Origin: Rhodobiaceae bacterium
GTDB taxonomy: Bacteria; Pseudomonadota; Alphaproteobacteria; RS24
Direction of reading: 5' to 3'
Assembly: GCA_002683515.1 (NCBI GenBank)
Contig: NYTN01000048.1
Location: forward strand, 1 to 11,172
DNA: 11,172 bases
Numbering within the stretch: position 1 is the first letter of the stretch; each line of letters opens with the position of its first letter. The position numbers and the translations under genes are program-made. Shown piece by piece: positions 1 through 6,398 of this stretch. Below the pieces are notes generated by a model. That model did no database searches and had not been told where the DNA came from. It saw only the letters and a list, made by a program, of their open reading frames with translations.

Positions 1-72
1 AGCTATCTTGCGGATGGTGGCATTGCTAATGCCTATGTTATTGACGATGTAAATGGTACTGAAACCTCCTAA
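1..72 (+). CDS. 3' end of the gene upstream of panC (partial; possibly panB)
   Basis: An open frame enters from the left edge and ends in TAA at 70-72; the last 23 residues end AYVIDDVNGTETS. Its stop overlaps the panC start by one base (TAATG), so the two genes are almost certainly one operon with translational coupling. In many bacteria the gene before panC is panB (ketopantoate hydroxymethyltransferase). PanB proteins often end in a helix of the type AY-x-x-DV-x-x-GT followed by a short tail, and the visible AYVIDDVNGT resembles this. The usual FP...HSF ending of PanB is absent. The piece is too short to be sure, so panB is a leading guess that rests mainly on context. Confidence 0.5.
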   Translation, partial: SYLADGGIANAYVIDDVNGTETS

Positions 73-926
73 TGATGTCGTTGGAAGTCTATACAACAAG
101 TGAGGCGCTATCCTTTAAGCTCGAAGAGTGGCGCCAAGCCGGAATGAAAATTGGACTTGTGCCAACTATGGGTGCGCTTCATGAAGGTCACTTATCTCTG
201 ATAGAAACTATGTCCGTTCGTGCCGATAAAATCATCGTCAGCTTATTTGTTAACCCAACACAATTTGCGGAAGGCGAGGATTTTGACGCTTATCCCCGCT
301 CGACGGACGATGATTTACGAAAGCTCAGAAGCACAAAAGCAGGAATCGTTTTCATGCCTGACGCATCAGAAATTTATGGTGATGCCATTACTGCATCCTT
401 GAAAGCCGGAAATTTAGCTGAAGGACTTGAAAGCGAGACCCGCCCTCATTTTTTTAGCGGTGTCGTAACAGTTGTTCATAAACTTTTTAAACTGTGCCAA
501 CCAGACGCCGCAATTTTCGGTGAAAAAGACTATCAGCAATTGCTTGTCATAAAGAAGATGGTTTCAGACCACGACATGAGGATAGAGATTTTACAAGGCA
601 CCACCCTTCGCGAAACTGACGGGCTCGCCATGTCCTCAAGGAATGCTTACCTCAATGATAGCCAGCGTAAAACTGCCATTAATCTAAATAAAATTATGCG
701 TGACTTCTGTAATGATTATCATTCCGCGCGAGAATTAAATCGCCTGCCCTCTCTAGAGGGCGAAGCCATCAGAAAGCTTCAAGAGGTCGGCTTTACCAAG
801 ATTGATTATCTGACCGTTAGAGACGCCGATACACTTCAAACCCCAAATACTGAGACTAAGAATTTACGACTTCTAGCCGCAGTAAGACTTGGCGAAATTC
901 GTCTGATAGATAATTGTGCTATTTAA
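72..926 (+). CDS. panC: Pantothenate synthetase (pantoate--beta-alanine ligase)
   Basis: Cytosolic enzyme of vitamin B5/CoA synthesis: it joins (R)-pantoate and beta-alanine using ATP, through a pantoyl-adenylate. The 284-residue length is normal for the family. Visible landmarks in order are the HIGH-type nucleotide motif PTMGALHEGH (31-40), NPTQF (61-65), the pantoate-binding loop RPHFFSGV (124-131), GEKDYQQ (150-156), and the KMSKS-equivalent RETDGLAMSSRN (180-191). The loop has HF where many bacteria have GH (RPGHF); I recall this form from alphaproteobacterial PanCs, so I read it as lineage-typical rather than damage. The ATG at 72 overlaps the upstream stop, and a second ATG follows at 75. 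There is no strong Shine-Dalgarno, which fits coupled translation. The gene converges on the DUF1489 gene with an 11-bp gap. Confidence 0.97.
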   Translation: MMSLEVYTTSEALSFKLEEWRQAGMKIGLVPTMGALHEGHLSLIETMSVRADKIIVSLFVNPTQFAEGEDFDAYPRSTDDDLRKLRSTKAGIVFMPDASEIYGDAITASLKAGNLAEGLESETRPHFFSGVVTVVHKLFKLCQPDAAIFGEKDYQQLLVIKKMVSDHDMRIEILQGTTLRETDGLAMSSRNAYLNDSQRKTAINLNKIMRDFCNDYHSARELNRLPSLEGEAIRKLQEVGFTKIDYLTVRDADTLQTPNTETKNLRLLAAVRLGEIRLIDNCAI

Positions 927-937
927 TCACAAGCAGT

Positions 938-1357
938 CTACAAAAGCCCCAAAGCCATAAGCTCAGCCTTGAGATGTTCAGGAAGTTCGTCGTCTCCCTC
1001 TGCAGCAATTGGCATATCTTCGGGAGCATCAGTGGCCGGCAAATAACGCCAGCCCTGAAAGGGTCGCCGCGCTTGCTGTCGGGTTGCAATGAGTTCAGGA
1101 TCCAGAAATATATGACATCTCTTTATACCCGCTTCATCAATGAAAGGCTGAATATCAAGAATGTTCTGTCGCACACGAATTTTGCGTTTTATCACCCAAT
1201 AGATTGACCCATCATCCAACAGTTCATTAACCCTTTTGGGCATCATCCGTGTTGTATGAAAAAGGTCCCCATGGGTCTCTTTAATATATGACTGCCAATT
1301 AACGAGGTCGTTTACGCCACTGGCACGGGCAGCTAACTTAATAAGGTGTAAAGTCAT
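938..1357 (-). CDS. DUF1489 family protein
   Basis: A 139-residue protein with no signal peptide or membrane segment, so probably cytosolic. The opening MTLHLIKLAARASGVNDLVNWQ and the central HTTRMMPKRVNELLDDGSIYWVIK region, followed by IYWVIKRKIRVRQNIL and RRPFQGWRYL, match my memory of DUF1489, an uncharacterised family of about 140 residues found mainly in alphaproteobacteria. No catalytic motif is recognisable and no function is known to me. It lies 66 bp downstream of the Kelch gene on the same strand, so it may be the last gene of the mgtE-Kelch unit, although the leader shows no clear Shine-Dalgarno. The start is the only in-frame ATG before the conserved N-terminus. Confidence 0.85.
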   Translation of the reverse strand: MTLHLIKLAARASGVNDLVNWQSYIKETHGDLFHTTRMMPKRVNELLDDGSIYWVIKRKIRVRQNILDIQPFIDEAGIKRCHIFLDPELIATRQQARRPFQGWRYLPATDAPEDMPIAAEGDDELPEHLKAELMALGLL

Positions 1358-1423
1358 ATCGACAATCTAGACGGTTTTATGGAACAGGCAAAATACCATC
1401 AACTGAAATCTTGGTGCAAAAAA

Positions 1424-2377
1424 TCAGGGTTTAAATATATAAACTGTATCTGTTGCGGTAAACGGAGCAAAAAAACCGCTTCCGACTGCCCCACCCATTA
1501 TAAGTAATTGATCATTCAAAACCCCATATCCGGTATGATGGCGTGCTTCGGGAAGTGGCTGTTTCTTCTGCCATTTACTTCCTTTATCACCTAACCAGAA
1601 ATGAAGATCATAAGTCTTTTGAAGTTCATTGGAGTAACCACCGACAACATGAATACCATCAGAAAGAACACCCACCGCAGGAGCAATTAACCCAAGTGGC
1701 AAGGATGGCAGTCGCCGCCAATTTAGTGATTGGACATTAAAAACATGTATCTCGTATGATGCTTGGCCTGTCGCTGTCATGCCACCGGCTATAATGATAT
1801 CACTGCCTGCGACAGTAATACCGGCTTGAGATAATGTTAACGGCATTTTCCCCGGCAAAATTGACCATTCACCTGAACCAAGATTGTATCGATATATTTT
1901 ATCTATGTCGTCCCCGACACCACCAAACACATATAAAAAATTTCCGATGATTGCAGTCATGTGCTCATAACGGCGCCCAGGCATTGATGAAATTTGTGTC
2001 CAATATGACTTCGCCGTGCTAAACATCCAACTGCTTTTTGTCGCTTCAAAAGACCCAGCAACACGCCCGCCTGTTACAACAATTTGGCCACTCCCTGCGG
2101 CCACGGCAAATTGCGTTCGATCAACAGGGATAGGTGTCAAAGGGCGCCAACCGTCTTCGACAATATTATAAGCTTCAAAAAATCTCTTAAAGCCTGTTCC
2201 CGATGAGCCACTCAAAAGATAAACAGTTCCATTTGATGATGTAGCACCCGCCTCTGGTACAGCCTGAGAAAAAGAGACACCACTACGCCACTCGGCCTTT
2301 AAACCGGGAACTGAAGCAAGCACAAACCCAAAAGCTAAAACTACGGTAAATAAAAATCGCATAAATCTATATACCAT
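1424..2377 (-). CDS. Secreted/periplasmic Kelch-repeat beta-propeller protein
   Basis: A 317-residue protein that starts with a signal peptide: basic start with R4 and R7, hydrophobic core 8-21, and a likely cut after the GLKA at 25-28. The rest is a run of roughly 48-residue Kelch repeats. Each repeat has a hydrophobic strand ending in a Gly pair (GG at 103-104, 152-153, 198-199, 246-247 and 295-296, and a degenerate SG at 57-58), followed by an aromatic/W position. That gives six blades, a typical propeller. Kelch propellers bind proteins or sugars; the partner here is unknown. Bacterial relatives include the NanM-type sialate mutarotases, but no specific link can be made. Its ATG shares one base with the mgtE stop (TGATG), so it is co-translated with mgtE. 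An alternative start is M6. Confidence 0.85.
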   Translation of the reverse strand: MVYRFMRFLFTVVLAFGFVLASVPGLKAEWRSGVSFSQAVPEAGATSSNGTVYLLSGSSGTGFKRFFEAYNIVEDGWRPLTPIPVDRTQFAVAAGSGQIVVTGGRVAGSFEATKSSWMFSTAKSYWTQISSMPGRRYEHMTAIIGNFLYVFGGVGDDIDKIYRYNLGSGEWSILPGKMPLTLSQAGITVAGSDIIIAGGMTATGQASYEIHVFNVQSLNWRRLPSLPLGLIAPAVGVLSDGIHVVGGYSNELQKTYDLHFWLGDKGSKWQKKQPLPEARHHTGYGVLNDQLLIMGGAVGSGFFAPFTATDTVYIFKP

Positions 2378-3765
2378 CAGATAAGAAAAATTGTAGCAAA
2401 ACCCAAAAATGCAAGGAAACCGACAATATCTGTAATGGTTGTTACAAACACTCCCGATGCAATAGCAGGATCGATACCGACCTTGTTAAGCCAAATTGGC
2501 ACAAGTATCCCAGCCAGACCTGCAACGAACATATTCACTATCATCGCCATTGCCAGCACAATGCCTATCATCTCACTGCCAAACCAAAACCAACCCGTAA
2601 ACCCAAGCAAAATTGCAAATAAAATACCATTGAGTAGACCAATCCCCATTTCACGACCCACAACGCGGAAGGTATTAATGGCAAGCAATTCACGAGTCGC
2701 TAACGCACGGACTGTAATGGTCAATGTTTGCGTAGCGGCATTTCCACCCATTGAAGCGACAATCGGCATAAGGATAGCCAAGGCAACCATCTGTTCAATC
2801 GTACCATCAAAAAAACCAATGACGATAGAAGCCAAAATAGCTGTTAAGAGATTGACCAATAACCATGAAAACCGTCCACGCATAGCTCGGAACATATCAT
2901 CGCCAACAGTCTCATCACCCACACCCCCAAGACGTAAAATATCTTCTTCGGCTTCTTCTGTGATGACTTCAAAAACATCGTCCGCGGTAATCACCCCAGC
3001 AAGGCGGTTGTTTTCATCCACAACAGGCGCGGAAACAAGATTATAGCGCTCAAACATTCGCGCCATATCTTCACGGTCAAGCTCGGCTGAAATAGGGATA
3101 AAGTTGTCATCTAAAATTTCCTGCATTAAAGTCGGGCGCCCGGAACGCATTACTTTATTTAGCTTGACCATGCCGAGTGGAGTATGGGTGGGGTCGACTA
3201 CAAAGATTTCCAAAAAGTCATCTGGCAAATCTTCGGTAACTCGCAGATAATCAATCACCTGCCCTACTGTCCAGAATGGCGGGACTGCCACCACATCAGA
3301 TTGCATAAGGCGGCCTGCACTTTCATCCGGGTAATCTAATGAGCGCTGGAGAACAATTCTTTCGCCTTCAGGAAAAAGGTCCAGAATTTCCTTCTGGTCA
3401 TCATCATCTAACTCACCAAGGACAAAGACAGCATCATCAGTTTCCAGTTCCTGCAAGGCTGCAGCCAAAAATTCAGGGTTTAATCGTTCAGCAATCCATG
3501 CCTGTGTATGATCATCAAGTTCAGCCAGCACATTAGGGGCTAAATCTTCGCCAATGAGTTTAAAAAATTGTTCACGCTGACCGCCATTGAGCAACGCAAT
3601 CATTTCCGCAATATCGGACTCGTGATGCGTCTCAAGTAGCTTTAAAAGCGCGTTTTTGTTATCTTCTTTAAGTACAGTGACAGACGCATTAAACAGTTCG
3701 GCAATATCATCACGCGTATCACCGATTTGTTCAGGCTTGGTCTGCTCCATTTTTTTTTCTGACAT
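2377..3765 (-). CDS. mgtE: Magnesium transporter MgtE
   Basis: Inner-membrane Mg2+ channel/transporter gated by cytoplasmic Mg2+. Numbering from the ATG at 3765 (462 residues, normal length): the MgtE N domain (helical superhelix) is about 20-140, two CBS domains are about 153-215 and 220-280, a plug helix follows at about 290-300, and five membrane segments occupy about 300-462. The signature LMPIVASMGGNAATQTL lies at about 332-348. The last helix carries DPAIASGVFVTTITD, whose final Asp (446) corresponds to the family's pore Asp. An in-frame GTG at 3777 would add four residues, but it lies inside the AGGTGG Shine-Dalgarno (3774-3779) that sits 8 nt before the ATG, so I prefer 3765. A run of nine A covers codons 3-6. 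It is the first gene of the mgtE-Kelch(-DUF1489) run. Confidence 0.97.
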   Translation of the reverse strand: MSEKKMEQTKPEQIGDTRDDIAELFNASVTVLKEDNKNALLKLLETHHESDIAEMIALLNGGQREQFFKLIGEDLAPNVLAELDDHTQAWIAERLNPEFLAAALQELETDDAVFVLGELDDDDQKEILDLFPEGERIVLQRSLDYPDESAGRLMQSDVVAVPPFWTVGQVIDYLRVTEDLPDDFLEIFVVDPTHTPLGMVKLNKVMRSGRPTLMQEILDDNFIPISAELDREDMARMFERYNLVSAPVVDENNRLAGVITADDVFEVITEEAEEDILRLGGVGDETVGDDMFRAMRGRFSWLLVNLLTAILASIVIGFFDGTIEQMVALAILMPIVASMGGNAATQTLTITVRALATRELLAINTFRVVGREMGIGLLNGILFAILLGFTGWFWFGSEMIGIVLAMAMIVNMFVAGLAGILVPIWLNKVGIDPAIASGVFVTTITDIVGFLAFLGFATIFLI

Positions 3766-3773
3766 TCCAATTC

Positions 3774-3779
3774 CCACCT
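3774..3779 (-). promoter_or_regulatory. Shine-Dalgarno that decides the mgtE start
   Basis: AGGTGG on the - strand, 8 nt before the ATG at 3765. It overlaps an in-frame GTG at 3775-3777 and so argues against that codon as the start. Confidence 0.7.
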
Positions 3780-3880
3780 GAGATTAGAAGAGTTAACCCT
3801 TGGGTACTCCTTAGTGGGTATTTTTACAATGTGATTTTGGCAGAATTACATCAGACTTCAGTCAGGCATAAATCGAAAAC

Positions 3881-4957
3881 CTATTCGGCAGCAGTTTTTT
3901 CAAAATTATCGCGGTTCGTGCCTCTGGTCACAACTACACCATTTACCTGATCTTGATAACCCTTGGCCTTGTCCAGAGGGTTAAAGAACTGTTTGTACCA
4001 GGTGCGCGTCTTTCCGAATGGACCATCGCCAATTACCTGTAAAACATTCAAGCAAGGACGCTTATTGAACCAGACCTCAAAATCTTGAAGGAAGGCTGCC
4101 TTGCTAATATCATGAAATTCATTTGCTACGGCTTGATCTTCCTCATTGGCAACCTCATTTTTACCTTTAACAAGAATGCCGTAGAACACACGAATTAGAC
4201 CATCTTCAATGGGTGTATTGGAAATCATCATTAATGACGGGTAATCACCTTCAATTCTTGAGAGAAGAATTCCCGGTCCGGTATACCAGGTGTCATTAAT
4301 CATTTGTGTTTCTGACATTGTTCGGTGACCCGCAGCCAGCCTTTGAACAATCACATGATCATTAAATTCATTCTCAAAATATTCCATATTCATGCTGCCA
4401 TGGATCGGCGCAAGATGTGCCTTATCAGCCATATTATCAATGACTTCCATCGGATGCTGGTTCAGTTCACCAAGATCTTCGATTTTCCAATGTACCCATG
4501 AAGGATCTTCCCACTGTGGCAATTCCGGCGGATCAAAATTTGGTTCATTTTGTTCAGTGTCGTGCCACATAAGCACACTGCCACCCCATTCCTGAACAGG
4601 ATAAGTGCGGATGCAAGCCGAAGCCGGAATAGGTGCTGGTGAATATGGAATTTCGACGCAATTACCATCGGGACCAAACTGCCATCCATGATAAGGGCAG
4701 CGGATATTATCGCCGTCAATATGCTCATTATCCATGACTACATAGGATGTTTCATTCTTGCCAAGATGCGTACCCATATGAGGACAATATGCATCCATCA
4801 GCACAAGCCGCCCGCTATCGCCGCGGTAGAGCACCATGTCTTGCCCGAAATATCTCAAATTCAGAGGTTTCTTTGAAACTTCATCGGTACGAGCGACCAT
4901 AAACCAACCCCTAGGGAAGGTAAATTCACCCAAATCATAATCTGCAGTTTTAGCCAT
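3881..4957 (-). CDS. Rieske non-heme iron oxygenase, KshA-like oxygenase component
   Basis: A 358-residue cytosolic oxygenase alpha subunit that activates O2 to hydroxylate or cleave a substrate, using electrons from a separate reductase. The N-terminal Rieske [2Fe-2S] domain has CPHMGTH (C58, H60) and CPYHGW (C87, H90). The C-terminal catalytic domain has the 2-His-1-carboxylate iron site in DNMADKAHLAPIH (bridging D178, ligands H181 and H186), with D292 in LQDFEVW the likely third ligand. Length, the opening FPRGWF and the QD-x-E-x-W motif place it near the single-component-alpha group that includes 3-ketosteroid 9-alpha-hydroxylase KshA and the cholesterol 7-desaturases. This is family recognition and does not prove the substrate. 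A CCGGAGC ribosome site lies 6 nt before the ATG. The gene is 30 bp downstream of the flavin oxidoreductase gene, in one operon. No reductase or ferredoxin gene is in the window. Confidence 0.9.
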   Translation of the reverse strand: MAKTADYDLGEFTFPRGWFMVARTDEVSKKPLNLRYFGQDMVLYRGDSGRLVLMDAYCPHMGTHLGKNETSYVVMDNEHIDGDNIRCPYHGWQFGPDGNCVEIPYSPAPIPASACIRTYPVQEWGGSVLMWHDTEQNEPNFDPPELPQWEDPSWVHWKIEDLGELNQHPMEVIDNMADKAHLAPIHGSMNMEYFENEFNDHVIVQRLAAGHRTMSETQMINDTWYTGPGILLSRIEGDYPSLMMISNTPIEDGLIRVFYGILVKGKNEVANEEDQAVANEFHDISKAAFLQDFEVWFNKRPCLNVLQVIGDGPFGKTRTWYKQFFNPLDKAKGYQDQVNGVVVTRGTNRDNFEKTAAE

Positions 4958-4963
4958 TTAATT

Positions 4964-4970
4964 GCTCCGG
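4964..4970 (-). promoter_or_regulatory. Ribosome binding site of the Rieske oxygenase gene
   Basis: CCGGAGC on the - strand, 6 nt before the ATG at 4957, inside the 30-bp gap after the upstream gene. It supports this start and independent re-initiation within the operon. Confidence 0.65.
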
Positions 4971-4987
4971 ATAATTACAAGATTAAT

Positions 4988-6214
4988 TTAGGCGGCCTCG
5001 GACGCCATTTCAACATTAATAGGACAAATAACTCCATCATCTGAATCGATATGAGCTACACATCGGTTGCAGGATATGCAGCCGGATGTTGATTGCTCAC
5101 CTGACTCATAAATTTTTGGCAAGTCAGGTTCGTGTATAAGTGTTCGCCCCAACACAATGCCATCAAAGTCTTCATTCATGACTGTCTTGAAATTCGCCAA
5201 AGATTTAATACCTCCTACAAGCGCAATCGGCATTTTTACCGCTTCGCGAACTTTCTTGGCATCATCCAAGAAAAACATTTCTTTAAAAGGCATATCAGGG
5301 AACTTTTTGGCGGCAAGTGTGTAAACAAGCTTAGCAATCAGATTTTTCTGTATTGCAATTAATGGCTTAATTGCTGAAGGCCCACGGAAGAGATACATCG
5401 GGCTTTTAGCACTAAACCCGCCGGTAAGAACCAGCAAAGATGCGTCACCATCTTGTTCAATAATTTTTGATGCCTCGATACAATCATCTAGAGTCGATCC
5501 ACCTTCAAAGCCGTCCTGGAGATTCAATTTCACAACAATTGGCACATTTGGGCCGACAGCTTCTCGCACGCGACGCAATGCAAGTCGAGGAAAGCGCATA
5601 CGATTTTCAAGGTTACCACCAAATTTATCGCGTCTTTTATTATAGGCCGGGGACATAAACTGACTGAAAAGATAGCCATGCCCCATATGAAGTTCAAGCA
5701 TATCAAAACCCGCATCAACTGCGCGTTTTGCAGAAATGGCATAATCATCACAAGTTTGTTCAATAACCTTTTCAGGCATCGGGCGCATAAATGGAATACC
5801 TGACAGCAAGCCATAAGGATTCAATCCCCACGAAGCACTGTAAGAAAAGGGCTTTGAGGATAATTTTGAATAACGCGTTTGCATGCCGCAATGCGCCAGT
5901 TGAAGGGATGCCGCTGCACCGTGTTTGTGTATTGCCGATGTAACTTTTTTAAGCACACCATTAACGCGGTCATCCTGCATGCACATTTGATGATCAAAGG
6001 TACGGGCATCTTCATTGACTGCCCCATAAGCAACGGTCACAACCCCAGCGCCACCGGCAGCAAATTTTTCATGAAAATGAATAAGCCTATCATCAGGAAC
6101 ACCATTTTGAGCGAGGCCTTCGAAAGTTGCAGCTTTGATTATTCTATTTTTGAGCGTCAGATTACCTAGCTTCCACGACTCGAAAACTGACTTTTCTGTA
6201 TTTACTTCATACAT
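4988..6214 (-). CDS. NADH:flavin oxidoreductase, Old Yellow Enzyme family (2,4-dienoyl-CoA reductase type, single domain)
   Basis: A 408-residue FMN TIM-barrel enzyme, expected to reduce or isomerise an activated C=C (enone or enoyl) in a catabolic intermediate. Landmarks are the N-terminal LGNLTLKNRIIKAA strand (16-29), the QLAHCG region (105-110), the active-site HMGHGY (H176, H179) followed by FMSP-x-x-NKR-x-D-x-FGG-x-LENR (186-205), and the phosphate-binding LVGGI...GIVLGR (332-357). Near the end is a Cys cluster C379-x2-C382-x2-C385-x11-C397, like the 4Fe-4S site of dienoyl-CoA reductases and BaiCD/BaiH-type bile acid enzymes. Those relatives carry a further FAD/NAD(P) half (about 640-670 residues in total), which this protein lacks. 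A CGGAGA ribosome site sits 6 nt before the ATG. It is the first gene of a two-gene unit with the Rieske oxygenase and is divergent from the MFS gene. Confidence 0.92.
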   Translation of the reverse strand: MYEVNTEKSVFESWKLGNLTLKNRIIKAATFEGLAQNGVPDDRLIHFHEKFAAGGAGVVTVAYGAVNEDARTFDHQMCMQDDRVNGVLKKVTSAIHKHGAAASLQLAHCGMQTRYSKLSSKPFSYSASWGLNPYGLLSGIPFMRPMPEKVIEQTCDDYAISAKRAVDAGFDMLELHMGHGYLFSQFMSPAYNKRRDKFGGNLENRMRFPRLALRRVREAVGPNVPIVVKLNLQDGFEGGSTLDDCIEASKIIEQDGDASLLVLTGGFSAKSPMYLFRGPSAIKPLIAIQKNLIAKLVYTLAAKKFPDMPFKEMFFLDDAKKVREAVKMPIALVGGIKSLANFKTVMNEDFDGIVLGRTLIHEPDLPKIYESGEQSTSGCISCNRCVAHIDSDDGVICPINVEMASEAA

Positions 6215-6220
6215 GATAAT

Positions 6221-6226
6221 TCTCCG
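6221..6226 (-). promoter_or_regulatory. Ribosome binding site of the OYE-family gene
   Basis: CGGAGA on the - strand, 6 nt before the ATG at 6214, which fixes that start. Confidence 0.65.
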
Positions 6227-6261
6227 TAAAGCATGATAGCTAATTAGGAATTATTTTACAA

Positions 6262-6267
6262 ATTATA
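6262..6267 (-). promoter_or_regulatory. Candidate -10 box for the OYE-Rieske unit
   Basis: A perfect TATAAT on the - strand, about 48 nt before the OYE start. The matching -35 position (TCGATT, + strand 6285-6290, 17-bp spacer) is a poor match, so this is either a weak or activator-dependent promoter or a chance hit in AT-rich DNA. Confidence 0.4.
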
Positions 6268-6315
6268 AGCGTTGAAAAATAAGCAATCGAACATTTATTT
6301 CTTAAAAACTCTTAT

Positions 6316-6355
6316 TTTGCGTAATATTATTTTGCGTTTTCTACGCAATATGCGC
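6316..6355. promoter_or_regulatory. Operator-like cluster in the OYE/MFS divergent region
   Basis: This stretch holds TTTGCGTAATAT (6316-6327), then an inverted repeat TTGCGT-N5-ACGCAA (6332-6348), then ATGCGC (6350-6355). The 12-mer recurs exactly, on the opposite strand, in the other divergent region at 9408-9419. TACGCAATA (6342-6350) recurs with one change at 9372-9380. Symmetric half-sites between two divergent promoters are typical for a dimeric repressor or activator. The regulator family cannot be told from this, and no regulator gene is in the window. Confidence 0.6.
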
Positions 6356-6373
6356 TTAATGGCCTCAATCAAC

Positions 6374-6379
6374 TATAAT
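6374..6379 (+). promoter_or_regulatory. Candidate -10 box for the MFS gene
   Basis: A perfect TATAAT. Transcription would start near 6386, which would exclude the ATG at 6378 and leave the one at 6399 as the start. The -35 position is weak (TGCGCT, 6351-6356), and the 17-bp inverted repeat lies immediately upstream of it, a layout compatible with activation. Confidence 0.4.
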
Positions 6380-6398
6380 GTCTAGCAGGGATATTTTC

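Noticed and set aside
927..937. Terminator between the convergent panC and DUF1489 genes
   Set aside because: The 11-bp gap cannot hold a hairpin and T-run, and none is visible in the flanking coding ends.
914..1207. 97-residue + strand open frame after panC
   Set aside because: It overlaps the conserved DUF1489 gene on the other strand, begins inside panC and shows no family resemblance.
1379..1507. 42-residue + strand open frame with a CxCC motif and many Lys
   Set aside because: Most of it is antisense to the end of the Kelch gene, and it has no ribosome site; the Cys residues are probably by-products of the other strand.
2435..3046. 203-residue open frame on the + strand
   Set aside because: It lies wholly antisense to the conserved CBS and membrane domains of mgtE, is low-complexity (rich in T, S, P, I, A) and has no recognisable domain.
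3778..3880. Mg2+ riboswitch or terminator upstream of mgtE
   Set aside because: The leader is short, the only stem seen (GACT/AGTC at about 3854-3863) is 4 bp, and no M-box-like structure or hairpin with T-run can be built by eye.
6378..6398. Seven extra N-terminal residues on the MFS transporter
   Set aside because: The ATG at 6378 has no ribosome site and overlaps a TATAAT, whereas the ATG at 6399 has AGGGA at proper spacing.
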